From assembly GCA_029260265.1 (NCBI GenBank), contig JAJDDO010000024.1, positions 745,458 to 809,457 of the forward strand: 64,000 nt of DNA, written 5' to 3'. Shown here piece after piece: positions 25,542 through 35,364 of the stretch. Within the stretch, counting starts at the first letter, position 1, and every line of letters begins with the position of its first letter. The translations under genes were made by a program, and so were the position numbers. The notes under the pieces were generated by a model, which worked only from the letters and a program-made list of their open reading frames with translations, was not told the origin of the DNA and searched no databases. This DNA is from Phycisphaerales bacterium. GTDB taxonomy: Bacteria > Planctomycetota > Phycisphaerae > Phycisphaerales > UBA1924.

Positions 25542-27110
25542 CTACTTCTGGAACATAGAGAGCATTCGGCGGGTCACGAGGAACCCGCCGGACACATTGA
25601 TCGCGGCAACAAAGACCGCAATGGCACCAAGAACGGTGATCGCTTCAGACGGTGCACCAGACAGGTGGAGCATCCCCCCGATCAGGATGATCCCGCTGAT
25701 TGCGTTGGTGACACTCATCAGCGGCGTGTGCAGCGCGGGTGCGACATTCCAGACAACCTGCCACCCGACGAAGCACGCGAGAACAAACACGGTGAAGTGG
25801 CTGAGGAATGAATCTGGTGCGGCCCAACCCAGCCCGACCATCGCCAGCCCTGCAATCACCCAGAGGACGATGCTTCCAAGCTTTGATTTACCCGTGTTCT
25901 CCTTCGAGGATTCGTCAGCGGCGCCATGCTCTTCGGTCCATTGCTGGCTCGCTGCTTCGGGCTTGGGTGCCGGTTCGGCTTGGGGCGGGGGCCAGGTCGT
26001 TTGTCCGCCGTGGCAAACCAATGCTCCACGGATGATCTCGTTTTCGAGATCAATCTTGAACTCTTCAGAGCCTCCCATTTCATCGATCATGTTCACAATC
26101 GTTGATGCGTAGAGCCAGCTTGTTTGGATCGCCATGCGGCTTGGAAGATCGGTGTACCCGACGAGGCGGACACCCTTGTGGATGACCATTTTTTCGGGCT
26201 GGGTCAGTGCGCAGTTGCCGCCCTGCTGGGCGGCCATATCGACGATCACGGCGCCCTCTCGCATGGATTCAACCATCCCCGCGGTGATGAGTTTGGGGGC
26301 TGGTTTGCCCGGGATGAGTGCGGTGGTGATGATGATGTCGACTTCCATCGCCTGCTGGGCGAAGAGCTTCATTTCTGCTTCGATGAACTCGGCGGACATT
26401 TGCTTGGCGTACCCGCCGGTGCCGCTGCCCTCTTCTTTGAAGTCCAACTCCAAGAACTCGGCGCCCATGGATCGGACCTGATCGCCGACCTCTGCCCGTG
26501 TATCAAACGCGCGGACGATTGCGCCCAGGGAGCGCGCCGCCCCGATCGCGGCGAGCCCGGCAACGCCCGCGCCGATGACGAGCACCTTGGCGGGTTTGAT
26601 CGCGCCCGCTGCGGTGCTCTGGCCCATCAGGAATCGTGGGTAGACATTGACGGCCTCGATCACCGCGCGGTACCCCGCGGCGTTGGCCATGGCGCTGAGC
26701 GCGTCGACTTTTTGTGCGCGCGTGATGCGTGGGACGCAATCCATCGCGAGCACCGAGGCGTTTCGTGCGTTGAGTTTGGCGAGCACCTCTTCGTTCTGAG
26801 CGGGCCAGACGAATCCGATGAGGCATCCGCCTTCTTTGATCAGATCCGCTTCGTGCTCGCCGAGTTCGGGGTGCATCTGAGGCGTGTGGACCTTGAGGAT
26901 CAGGTCTGATTCTCCCCACAGCGCTCGGACATCGGAGGTCAATGATGCGCCTGATTCGGCGTACATTGAATCGAGGTGTTCGGCTTGGAAGCCCGCGCCT
27001 TCCTCAACGACCACTTCAAACCCGGCTTGGATGAGTTGCTTGACCGTTCTTGGTGTGCCTGCGACTCGGCGTTCGCCGGTGTGAACTTCTTTCGGTATTC
27101 CGATTCTCAT
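25542..27110 (-). CDS. pntA: NAD(P) transhydrogenase subunit alpha (single-chain form)
   Basis: [43 protein letters not shown], plus C-terminal TM region [34 protein letters not shown]. Confidence 0.95.
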   Translation of the reverse strand: MRIGIPKEVHTGERRVAGTPRTVKQLIQAGFEVVVEEGAGFQAEHLDSMYAESGASLTSDVRALWGESDLILKVHTPQMHPELGEHEADLIKEGGCLIGFVWPAQNEEVLAKLNARNASVLAMDCVPRITRAQKVDALSAMANAAGYRAVIEAVNVYPRFLMGQSTAAGAIKPAKVLVIGAGVAGLAAIGAARSLGAIVRAFDTRAEVGDQVRSMGAEFLELDFKEEGSGTGGYAKQMSAEFIEAEMKLFAQQAMEVDIIITTALIPGKPAPKLITAGMVESMREGAVIVDMAAQQGGNCALTQPEKMVIHKGVRLVGYTDLPSRMAIQTSWLYASTIVNMIDEMGGSEEFKIDLENEIIRGALVCHGGQTTWPPPQAEPAPKPEAASQQWTEEHGAADESSKENTGKSKLGSIVLWVIAGLAMVGLGWAAPDSFLSHFTVFVLACFVGWQVVWNVAPALHTPLMSVTNAISGIILIGGMLHLSGAPSEAITVLGAIAVFVAAINVSGGFLVTRRMLSMFQK

Positions 27111-27269
27111 AGCGCCCTCTCTTGATGAAGCTCTCGACAAAATCATACTAGCAAGTCCGTTTCTTGTGCGCACGATCTGGGATCAACATCTTCAGAGTCT
27201 TTCGCGAGGGTCTAAATTACAACGGGGGAGGCAATCAGGCAGATGCGGGGGGCCTAAAATGCCCATTCA

Positions 27270-27290
27270 CCCGGCTCCGCCGGAGCCGGG
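27270..27290. promoter_or_regulatory. Strong GC-rich hairpin in the korA 5' region
   Basis: cccggctccg-c-cggagccggg perfect 10-bp stem, ~35 bp before the korA start. Confidence 0.5.
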
Positions 27291-27324
27291 CTCTTCAGGC
27301 AATCCCCACGGGAGTCCGCCCAAG

Positions 27325-29205
27325 ATGCCAACCAAGCAAGCAGCCGAGAACTCCAACACCACCCTCGATTCTGTCGTGATTCGTTTCTGTGGAGATTCCG
27401 GGGACGGGATGCAGCTCACGGGCGGGCAGTTTACCGATACAGCGGCATTGATCGGGAACGACTTTGCGACTTTTCCCGATTTTCCCGCCGAGATCCGCGC
27501 GCCCAAGGGCACGACCTTCGGGGTGTCTGGTTTTCAGGTTCACTTTTCCAGCGAGAGTATTTTTACGCCCGGCGATCGGGTCAACGCGATGGTGGCGATG
27601 AATCCCGCGGGGCTCAAGGTCAACCTGCCCGATGTCGAAGCCGGCGGGATCGTCATCGTCAACGAGGATGAGTTCAACAAGGGGAACCTTTCCAAGTGCG
27701 GGTACCTTGATGGGTACAACCCGCTTGATGATGAAGAGATCCTCTCCAAGTACAACCTCATTCGGGTGCCGATGTCTCGGCTGACCAAAGAGTCCCTCGC
27801 GGACTCGGGGATGGGCGCCAAGGATGTCAACCGCTGTCGAAACATGTTCGCGCTCGGCATCGTCTATTGGTTGTACGAGCGATCGCTTGATGTGACCAAG
27901 GAATATCTCAATAAGGTTTTCGGCGAGAAAAAAGGCAAGCCGGAGATCGCCAAGATCAATATCAACGCCCTCGAAGCGGGATACTACTTTGGTGAGACCT
28001 CAGAGATGTTCCCCGCTCGATACCGGGTCCCGCCTGCATCGCAAGAGCCGGGGACCTATCGGCAAATCAGCGGCAACGAAGCGACCGTGCTTGGGCTTGC
28101 TGCCGCGTCGCAGCTTGCACAAAAAGAGATGGTGTATGCGAGTTATCCGATCACGCCGGCTTCCAATGTCATTCACGGGTTGGCAAGGCTCAAGCGATTC
28201 GGGATCAAAACCATCCAGTCCGAGGACGAGATCGCGGCGGTCTGTTCTGCTATCGGCGCGAGCTTTGCCGGCAATATCGGGGTGACCGGGACATCGGGCC
28301 CTGGGCTTGCGCTCAAGGGCGAGGCGTTGGGGCTTGCCATGATGCTCGAGCTCCCGCTTGTCGTCGTCGATGTTCAGCGTGCGGGGCCCTCGACGGGCAT
28401 GCCGACCAAGACCGAGCAGGCTGATCTCCTTCAGGCGATGTTCGGGCGGCACTGTGAGAGCCCGGTCATTGTTGTGGCACCGCGGAGCCCATCGGACTGT
28501 TTCCACATGGCGATCGAAGCGGTTCGGTTGTCTATCGAGCACATGTGCCCTGTGGTGTATCTCTCTGATGGGTACATTGGCAACGGCGCCGAGCCGTGGA
28601 AGATCCCTGATTTCAGCTCGCTTGCTCCGATCACGGTCGATCATCCGACGCTCGATGATGCGGATGAGAACGGGTACTTGCCTTACAAGCGTGATCCGGA
28701 TTCTCTCGCTCGCAAATGGGCCATCCCTGGCACGGCGGGGCTCGAGCATCGGGTTGGCGGGCTCGAGAAACAGGATGAAACAGGGAATATCTCGTACGAT
28801 GGCGACAACCATCAGCACATGGTTGATATCCGTGCAGAAAAGGTGCAACGGGCGGCGAGATCGATTCCGCCGCTCGAGGTCCACGGCGAATCATCGGGCG
28901 ATGTGCTCGTTCTCGGGTGGGGGGGGACCTATGGCTCGATCACCACGGCGGTCGAGCAGGTTCGAGCGAGGGGGCATTCGGTGAGCTCGGCGCATCTGCA
29001 ATACCTCAATCCGTTCCCGTCGAATCTCGAGCAGGTGCTTGGTTCCTTCAAGAGGGTGGTCGTGCCGGAGATCAACTCGGGGCAGCTGAGTGTGCTTCTC
29101 CGATCGCGGTATCTGGTGGAGACGATCGGGATCAATATCGTCAAGGGGCAGCCCTTCCGGGTGGACACGCTCGTGGAGCGGATCATGGAGGTCATCGAAC
29201 AATGA
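27325..29205 (+). CDS. korA: 2-oxoacid:ferredoxin oxidoreductase subunit alpha (KorA-like)
   Basis: RFCGDSGDGMQLTGGQF, SDNE..ASYPITPASNVIHGLARLK, GPSTGMPTKTEQADLLQAMFGRHCESP. Confidence 0.93.
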   Translation: MPTKQAAENSNTTLDSVVIRFCGDSGDGMQLTGGQFTDTAALIGNDFATFPDFPAEIRAPKGTTFGVSGFQVHFSSESIFTPGDRVNAMVAMNPAGLKVNLPDVEAGGIVIVNEDEFNKGNLSKCGYLDGYNPLDDEEILSKYNLIRVPMSRLTKESLADSGMGAKDVNRCRNMFALGIVYWLYERSLDVTKEYLNKVFGEKKGKPEIAKININALEAGYYFGETSEMFPARYRVPPASQEPGTYRQISGNEATVLGLAAASQLAQKEMVYASYPITPASNVIHGLARLKRFGIKTIQSEDEIAAVCSAIGASFAGNIGVTGTSGPGLALKGEALGLAMMLELPLVVVDVQRAGPSTGMPTKTEQADLLQAMFGRHCESPVIVVAPRSPSDCFHMAIEAVRLSIEHMCPVVYLSDGYIGNGAEPWKIPDFSSLAPITVDHPTLDDADENGYLPYKRDPDSLARKWAIPGTAGLEHRVGGLEKQDETGNISYDGDNHQHMVDIRAEKVQRAARSIPPLEVHGESSGDVLVLGWGGTYGSITTAVEQVRARGHSVSSAHLQYLNPFPSNLEQVLGSFKRVVVPEINSGQLSVLLRSRYLVETIGINIVKGQPFRVDTLVERIMEVIEQ

Positions 29206-30236
29206 GCACCGCAGAATCAAAGAATACTGAGCTCCCGATCTACACCGCCAAAGACTTCACAACCGATCAGGATGTGCGTTGGTGCCCAGGGTGCGGAGAC
29301 TACGCGGCGCTCTCCGCGGTGCGCAAGGCGCTGCCCGAGATCGGGCACAGGAAAGAGAACATCGTGTGTATTTCGGGCATCGGGTGCGCGGCGAGGTTCC
29401 CGTATTACCTTGACACCTTTGGGATGCACTCAGTGCACGGGCGTGCGCTCGCGGTGGCGACGGGCGTGAAGTGCGCGAATCCTGAACTAGAAGTGCTGGT
29501 TGTATCGGGTGATGGCGATCTGCTCTCGATCGGTGGGAATCACACCATCCACACCATGCGGCGCAATGTTGATCTTTCCATCTTCTTGTTGAACAACAAG
29601 ATCTATGGACTCACCAAGGGGCAGTATTCTCCGACGAGTGAGCAGGGCAAGGTGACCTCGTCGTCACCTGCCGGCTCGATCGATTTTCCGATTAACCCGA
29701 TCGCGCTCGCGGTTGCTGCCGGATGCACCTTTATTGCCCGCGGGATTGATGTGGACATGAAGGGCATGGACAAGCTCATCTCGCGCTCGTTTGCTCACCG
29801 TGGGACTTCATTCGTAGAGGTCTATCAGGATTGCAATATCTTCAACCACAAGGCGTGGTTCTATGCATCTCAGAAGGACACCATGCCGGAGAACACCATC
29901 CGGGTTGAGCATGGCAAGCCGCTGATCTTTGGAAGCGATCGAACAAAGGGCGTTCGGTTCAACAACGGGCATCCCGAGGTGGTCACGATCGGCGAGGGCG
30001 GTATCAACGCGGATGACCTCATTGTGCATAACGAAACCGATCGTATTCTGGTTTCGATGTACGCACAGATGGCGCATCCGGAGTATCCAGAGCCGGTCGG
30101 TGTGCTGCATGCGGATCCGACCAAGCCAACTTATGACCAGCTGCTCATTGACCAGATCACCGACGCGCAAGAGAAAAACGGGGAGTCTGATTTTCAATCC
30201 CTGCTCGTTGGAAACGATTCTTGGAAGGTTCAATAG
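29202..30236 (+). CDS. korB: 2-oxoacid:ferredoxin oxidoreductase subunit beta (KorB-like)
   Basis: RWCPGCGDYAALSAVRKALPE, SGIGCAARFPYY, VVSGDGDLLSIGGNHTIHTMRRN, NNKIYGLTKGQYSPTS; ATGA overlap with korA. Confidence 0.94.
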   Translation: MSTAESKNTELPIYTAKDFTTDQDVRWCPGCGDYAALSAVRKALPEIGHRKENIVCISGIGCAARFPYYLDTFGMHSVHGRALAVATGVKCANPELEVLVVSGDGDLLSIGGNHTIHTMRRNVDLSIFLLNNKIYGLTKGQYSPTSEQGKVTSSSPAGSIDFPINPIALAVAAGCTFIARGIDVDMKGMDKLISRSFAHRGTSFVEVYQDCNIFNHKAWFYASQKDTMPENTIRVEHGKPLIFGSDRTKGVRFNNGHPEVVTIGEGGINADDLIVHNETDRILVSMYAQMAHPEYPEPVGVLHADPTKPTYDQLLIDQITDAQEKNGESDFQSLLVGNDSWKVQ

Positions 30237-30241
30237 CGAGA

Positions 30242-32017
30242 TCATGCCGTGGGCTTGGGCCCATCATTCTCATTGACATACAGCGGAACAATGCGTTGCT
30301 GCTCAACATCTACAAGCCCGAGATCGGTGAGCTTGAGTTTAGGGATCACGGGCAGCGGCAGGAAACTCAATGGCATGAAGGGGTCTTCCATCGGGCAACC
30401 GATCTCGCGCACGCCGGCCAGCAAGGCATCTTGCTGCGCGATGACACTCGGCGCGTCCTGGTCAGAGATCAGCCCGGCGATCGGCAAGGGCAGGAGGGCC
30501 TTGACCTCACCGCTTACGACCACGCATTGTCCGCCCCCCGATTCTTGGAGAGTTCGGACCGCGATCGTCATATCTTGATCGTTCGACCCGACCACCGCGA
30601 GGTTGTGCGCGTCGTGCCCGACGGTGCTGGCCAATGCTCCGCCGGTGAATCCGAACCCGGTTACAAATCCGAGCCCAACCCCGGACGAGGCTCCGTGGCG
30701 AGCGATCACCGCGATTTTGAGCATGTCGCGTGATGGGTCCGCAACAAGATGCCCGCCGGCGATGGTGGGGCGCATGTGCTGCTCGCCGGTGATGAGTTGG
30801 TGGGGATCGGCTTTGATCACGCGGATCAGGTCGCTGTCTGCTTGGGCTTCAATGCGGAGTGATTCGGCATTGAAGCTCGGATCGATCCGCACAGATCCGC
30901 GTGCGATGGAATCGTCGAGATCGTAATCAGCGTCATCAAGCCTGTTGAGCATTTTGCCGTGTTCTGCGATGTGCTCCCCCCGAAAATACACGCTTGTTGG
31001 GCGTATATCGAAGAGGTCATCAAACACGATCAGATCGGCCTGCCTGCCCGGTGCGATGGCGCCCAGATCGGGCAACCGATAATGATCCGCAGCGTGCAGC
31101 GACCCCATCGCCAGCGCGGTGATCGGATCAAGCCCACACCAGACCGCCTTGCGGATCGCATGGTCGATATGCCCCTGCCGATGCAGATCACCCGGGTGTC
31201 GATCGTCGGTGCAGAAGCAGAACCGCGATGCGTTTTCTGGGGTGACTGCGGAGACCAACGCTTCTATATTCCGCGCGGCGCTGCCCTCGCGGATGAAGAT
31301 CTGCATCCCGAGTGCGAGCTTCTCCTGTGCTTCTTGTGCGGTCGTGCATTCGTGGTCGGATCCGATGCCCGCAGCAACATAGGCCCCGAGGCTCGCCCCC
31401 GTTAACCCGGGGCAGTGCCCGTCGACGAGGGCACGCTCGAGCCCGAGTTTTACCCGCGAGAGCACGGCCTGATCGCCGAGGAACACGCCGGGGAAGTTCA
31501 TCATTTCTGCGAGCGCAACAACACGATCGTCATCAAAGAGCGGAGCAAGGTCATCTGCGTGTAGGCTCGCCCCAGAGGTCTCAAACGCGGAAGAGGGCAC
31601 GCACGATGATGCGGTGAACAGGGTGTTCATCGGCAGGTTCTTGCTGGCGTCCATCAAGAACCGAATGCCGGGCATGCCGAGGACATTGGCGATTTCATGC
31701 GGATCAAATACCACGCCTGTGGTCCCATGCGGCGATGCGACGCTGACGAAGTGGCGGGGCATCATCATTGTAGATTCGACATGCATATGCGCATCAATCA
31801 GCCCCGGCGCAAGATACCGCCCGTCGAGGTTAATGTGCTGCTTTGCATCGATTTTGTGATGGCTGACACCTGAAACTCGCCCGCCGAAGACGGCGACATT
31901 GGTCTGCTCGATCGATCGTGTGAAGACATTGACGACCCGTGCGTTGGTGAAGACCAGATCCGCCGGACGGTCACCCCTTGCGACGGCCATCAACTCTGGG
32001 CTTGTTCTTGGGATCAT
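30242..32017 (-). CDS. ade: Adenine deaminase
   Basis: APGLIDAHMHVESTMM, TTGVVFDPHEIANVLG, CTDDRHPGDLHRQGHID, ALPLPIAGLIS-type C-terminus. Confidence 0.93.
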   Translation of the reverse strand: MIPRTSPELMAVARGDRPADLVFTNARVVNVFTRSIEQTNVAVFGGRVSGVSHHKIDAKQHINLDGRYLAPGLIDAHMHVESTMMMPRHFVSVASPHGTTGVVFDPHEIANVLGMPGIRFLMDASKNLPMNTLFTASSCVPSSAFETSGASLHADDLAPLFDDDRVVALAEMMNFPGVFLGDQAVLSRVKLGLERALVDGHCPGLTGASLGAYVAAGIGSDHECTTAQEAQEKLALGMQIFIREGSAARNIEALVSAVTPENASRFCFCTDDRHPGDLHRQGHIDHAIRKAVWCGLDPITALAMGSLHAADHYRLPDLGAIAPGRQADLIVFDDLFDIRPTSVYFRGEHIAEHGKMLNRLDDADYDLDDSIARGSVRIDPSFNAESLRIEAQADSDLIRVIKADPHQLITGEQHMRPTIAGGHLVADPSRDMLKIAVIARHGASSGVGLGFVTGFGFTGGALASTVGHDAHNLAVVGSNDQDMTIAVRTLQESGGGQCVVVSGEVKALLPLPIAGLISDQDAPSVIAQQDALLAGVREIGCPMEDPFMPLSFLPLPVIPKLKLTDLGLVDVEQQRIVPLYVNENDGPKPTA

Positions 32018-32203
32018 GGGCTAACCCTCAGGTGCAAAAACGCTTGAGAGGATACACACCAAGTCGTAGCCAGACGCTGCATGACAGATCTACGCCTAGA
32101 TGTTGCATGGTTCTTTTGTTGGATTGGGTCGCCCTCTGCCCGATCGAACCAGATGTTGGAGGTCCTGATGAGAGTAGGCGTTGCCTGAATGATGACGAAA
32201 AAA

Positions 32204-32275
32204 AGCGGGTGAAGAGACTCGAACTCTCAACATTCAGCTTGGAAGGCTGACGCTCTACCATTGAGCTACACCCGC
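32204..32275 (-). tRNA. tRNA-Gly (anticodon TCC)
   Basis: GCGGGTG-TA-GCTC...GAGC-G-TCAGC-CTTCCAA-GCTGA-ATGTT-GAGAG-TTCGAGT-CTCTT-CACCCGC-T. Confidence 0.93.
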
Positions 32276-32455
32276 GATTGTGCTCGCAGGATTCCTGCTG
32301 CAAGCGATCTGCCTCCCCTGTGATCAAGCAAGGCGGGGGTATTGTACACGCCCTTGGAGTTCATGCCCACCTCGGGTGCTGCGAATATCCCCGGCGAGCC
32401 CGCCTGCCCACATGAGCGTGGGAGAGGGTGCGTTTGGGCAGAGGTATGATCAGGT

Positions 32456-33991
32456 ATGAAAAAGTTTCTGATCCCAATCTCAGTGGTCATCGTGCTGATC
32501 GTCCTCGTGGCCGGCGGGCTCGCAGCGTGGGCATACTACGAGTTCCTCTACACCGAGCCTCTTACCCCGGTGGAGCTCGCCGAGTTGGAGATCGATTGGA
32601 CCCCGGTGACGGGCGGGAACTGGTCGCCTTGGGTGACAGCAGCGGACGGCACACAGGAATGGAATCCGGCGAAGAGTTTCAATACCTGGCTGGCGACGGT
32701 GCCCGAGGAAGATAAGGCCTGGCCGATCATGGTAGATGTTAAGTACGCCGAGCCCGTGTTTTATGATCATGCCGATCTCGGCAAGATGCCAGTGCAGCAG
32801 CCGCAGTGGGATCGGTTAGTCGAGGTGCTCGACTCAGAGGAGTCTCGAGAGATGAGTGAGAGAATCGGCCAAGCTTTCCGGCGACCGGTACTCGGTTGCG
32901 GTATGTACAACATGGTCGGTCCGATCGAACATGCCTCGATGGTGAAGTACGGAGCGGATCAGCTCAGTGATTGGGATCCGAGCAATCAGGAGGAGGTGAG
33001 CATGATGCTCGCACTACTCCCTTCATTTATTGTTCATAGAGAGTGCATCCAGTTTCTAACTGCTTACGCGATGCACGCGGTTGAGTTAGGCAATCTGGAG
33101 CGGTTCCATAATTCGCTTGATAGTGTGAATGGCAGCACAAGCCTGTTCGAAGAAGCACCCTTCATTATCAGTATGCTCATGAAAATTTCGGTCAATGCTA
33201 TGGTGGTAAGCGCGATTGACTGGGCAATTGATCGCCATGCAGGCAAGTTTACAGATGAGCAACTGCACGCCCTAGATCAACTCATCAAAGATGAAAATGA
33301 CTATCAAATCTATTGGCGAGGCGAAATGCTCATGTTTGAGGATGCCATCCGTCGGCTTTCCAGCCCAGATGGTTCGCTCACGCTTCTGGCCCGGAGGAGT
33401 CGTGTTCAAATCGCCGGAACAGAATCGTTTGGGCCGTCGGCGGACTTACCGCGGGCTCGGTTGCATCCATCTTCTCAACGAGTACTTCATACTTATGATC
33501 AGATTATCCGCAGAGACTTTCGGGAATTAAATGATTTACAATATCCGTCTGGTTATTCGTATCTCCAGAGCCGATTGCCTTCTTTGGGGCGGTATGCGGG
33601 GTCACTCCTGGAGACGCTCCCCTCGGTATGCGAGAAATCAGTTGGGCAGATCCGCAAGTACCATCGGTACAACAACGCTGTGCGTCTAGCGATCGCGGTT
33701 CGGCGGTACGAGTTGAGGCATGGTGAACTCCCCGGGTCGATCGAAGAGCTTGATCCGGATCTGGTTGCTGGGCTTGATCTGATGGACCCGTTTTCTGAAG
33801 AGATGCTCACCTATCAGCGAACAGAAAACGGATTCGAGATTTTGCCCAGTCATCCTGAAGATGAACCCGGCGAGATCCTCTGGCCAAAGCAATACGAACA
33901 GATCGTGGAGCGTGATGAGCCTGAGTATCTTGATGGAGAACTGGAAGGATTGACCGAGGAGCAGAAGCAAGAAATGCTCGATTCGCCATGA
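32456..33991 (+). CDS. Exported or membrane-anchored hypothetical protein, paralogue of 22576-24057
   Basis: N-terminal TM; VTGGNWSPWVTAADGTQEWNPAKSFNTW; C-terminal RLAIAVRRYELRHGELPGSIEELD. Confidence 0.7.
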   Translation: MKKFLIPISVVIVLIVLVAGGLAAWAYYEFLYTEPLTPVELAELEIDWTPVTGGNWSPWVTAADGTQEWNPAKSFNTWLATVPEEDKAWPIMVDVKYAEPVFYDHADLGKMPVQQPQWDRLVEVLDSEESREMSERIGQAFRRPVLGCGMYNMVGPIEHASMVKYGADQLSDWDPSNQEEVSMMLALLPSFIVHRECIQFLTAYAMHAVELGNLERFHNSLDSVNGSTSLFEEAPFIISMLMKISVNAMVVSAIDWAIDRHAGKFTDEQLHALDQLIKDENDYQIYWRGEMLMFEDAIRRLSSPDGSLTLLARRSRVQIAGTESFGPSADLPRARLHPSSQRVLHTYDQIIRRDFRELNDLQYPSGYSYLQSRLPSLGRYAGSLLETLPSVCEKSVGQIRKYHRYNNAVRLAIAVRRYELRHGELPGSIEELDPDLVAGLDLMDPFSEEMLTYQRTENGFEILPSHPEDEPGEILWPKQYEQIVERDEPEYLDGELEGLTEEQKQEMLDSP

Positions 33992-34015
33992 ATCTGACAA
34001 ACGAGTCGCTGATGA

Positions 34016-34765
34016 TCAGAGCTTCGATTTGTTGTACGGCCTGTCGCAGTTGACGCCGAATTTTTTACAGATTTGATGCTCGTGCGTGCAGTTGGGGCGG
34101 GCGGTGCAGTTGTACCGCCCGTGCAGGACCATCGAGTGTCCGAGCGAGGACCAACGCGGGCGTGGGAAGAGGGCCATCAGTTGTTTCTCGATCTTGGCGG
34201 TGTTTTCCTTTGCCCTATCGACCAGCCCCCATCGCCACGCCAGGCGTTGGACATGGGTGTCAACGGTGATGCCATCTTGGACATCGAAGCAGTTGCCGAG
34301 GACGACATTGGCGGTTTTTCGGGCGACGCCTCGCAGGGTGAGCAGGTCTTCCATTGTGTTTGGAACGACGCCGTCGTAGTGCTCGACGACGCGGGTCATG
34401 GATTCGTGGATGGACTTTGATTTGTTGCGAAAGAGCCCGATGGTCTTGATGTAGGGCTGGATTTTTTCGGGCGTCGATTTGGCGTATGCAGCCGGGGTCT
34501 TGAAGGCCTTGAACAACCCGGGTGTTGCTTTATTGACGCCGGCGTCTGTGGATTGGGCCGACAAAATGGTCGCGACGAGCAGCTCGTGCGGGTTGGTGAA
34601 GGTGAGCTCGCAGTGTGCATCAGGGTAGTGCTTGCCCAGGGCGTTGGCGATCTTGAGCGCATGGGCGCGTTGCTCTTTGGTAACCTCGGGGAGGGCGAAG
34701 TGGATGTCCTTGAGCCCGCGTGGGTTGTTGATGCCTTTGGGATGCGGTGTGCGTGTTGGGGTCAT
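34016..34765 (-). CDS. nth: Endonuclease III
   Basis: LLVATILSAQSTDAGVNKATP, LRGVARKTANVVLGNCF, ITVDTHVQRLAWRWGL, SLGHSMVLHGRYNC. Confidence 0.93.
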   Translation of the reverse strand: MTPTRTPHPKGINNPRGLKDIHFALPEVTKEQRAHALKIANALGKHYPDAHCELTFTNPHELLVATILSAQSTDAGVNKATPGLFKAFKTPAAYAKSTPEKIQPYIKTIGLFRNKSKSIHESMTRVVEHYDGVVPNTMEDLLTLRGVARKTANVVLGNCFDVQDGITVDTHVQRLAWRWGLVDRAKENTAKIEKQLMALFPRPRWSSLGHSMVLHGRYNCTARPNCTHEHQICKKFGVNCDRPYNKSKL

Positions 34766-35346
34766 GCTGGCTCCGGTGCTTTTGTTGGGCTGGCGTGCTC
34801 TGCGGTCCAGAGCCCAAGAAGAAAGGAAATGAGGACCGCAAGGGTGATGCCTCCGATGGTACGCGAAGCGGTAGAGTGCATAGCAAGGAAGGCGTCCTTG
34901 TGGGTGTCAGCTAAGTCTGTGTTGCCCGCCGCAGCGGCGTCCCAGTAGGTCTGCAGATCCTGATTTATCGCGGGCATCAAGATCAGCAGGTGGTAGCTCA
35001 GCAGCCCGAGCGTGCAGCACAAAAGGATCGAGCGGAGCACACGGGCGAGCGTGTTGAGCGAGTACCCACACATGAGCATGACGATGAACGAACCGAGCGC
35101 GGTTGATGCACAGATGAACTGGATGGTATCGACGGTGAGGAAGACCTTGCCGGCGATCTGCCCGGCGCCCAAGATGGCATGGTCGCCCGAGTAGTCTGGG
35201 TAGCTGGCGAGGGTCGGATCGAGTTTACGCATGGTGGGGAAGACGATCGCGGCCACGACGCCGCTCATGGCGGTCGAGCCCATCCAGATGGCAAGCGAGA
35301 GCAGATTGATGGTCTGGGCGATTCGGAGAACGGGGTGGGTGCGCAT
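34762..35346 (-). CDS. Multi-TM protein, DUF4149-like
   Basis: Four hydrophobic segments; LAIWMGSTAMSGVVAAIVFPTMRKLDP. Confidence 0.55.
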   Translation of the reverse strand: MRTHPVLRIAQTINLLSLAIWMGSTAMSGVVAAIVFPTMRKLDPTLASYPDYSGDHAILGAGQIAGKVFLTVDTIQFICASTALGSFIVMLMCGYSLNTLARVLRSILLCCTLGLLSYHLLILMPAINQDLQTYWDAAAAGNTDLADTHKDAFLAMHSTASRTIGGITLAVLISFLLGLWTAEHASPTKAPEPA

Positions 35347-35364
35347 GCACTATGATAGTGCGTG
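35344..35364. promoter_or_regulatory. Putative bidirectional leaderless promoter: palindrome between divergent start codons
   Basis: CAT-gcactatgatagtgc-GTG; TATGAT (+) and TATCAT (-), each 5 nt from its start codon. Confidence 0.55.

Noticed and set aside
26975-27000. Another REP copy (ggcttggaagcccg)
   Set aside because: Part of conserved pntA coding sequence (GFQAEH), no flanking gtagaac arm and imperfect match; coincidental.
27166-27324. N-terminal extension of korA
   Set aside because: Non-conserved, covers the hairpin and intergenic region; ATG 27325 has a good ribosome-binding site.
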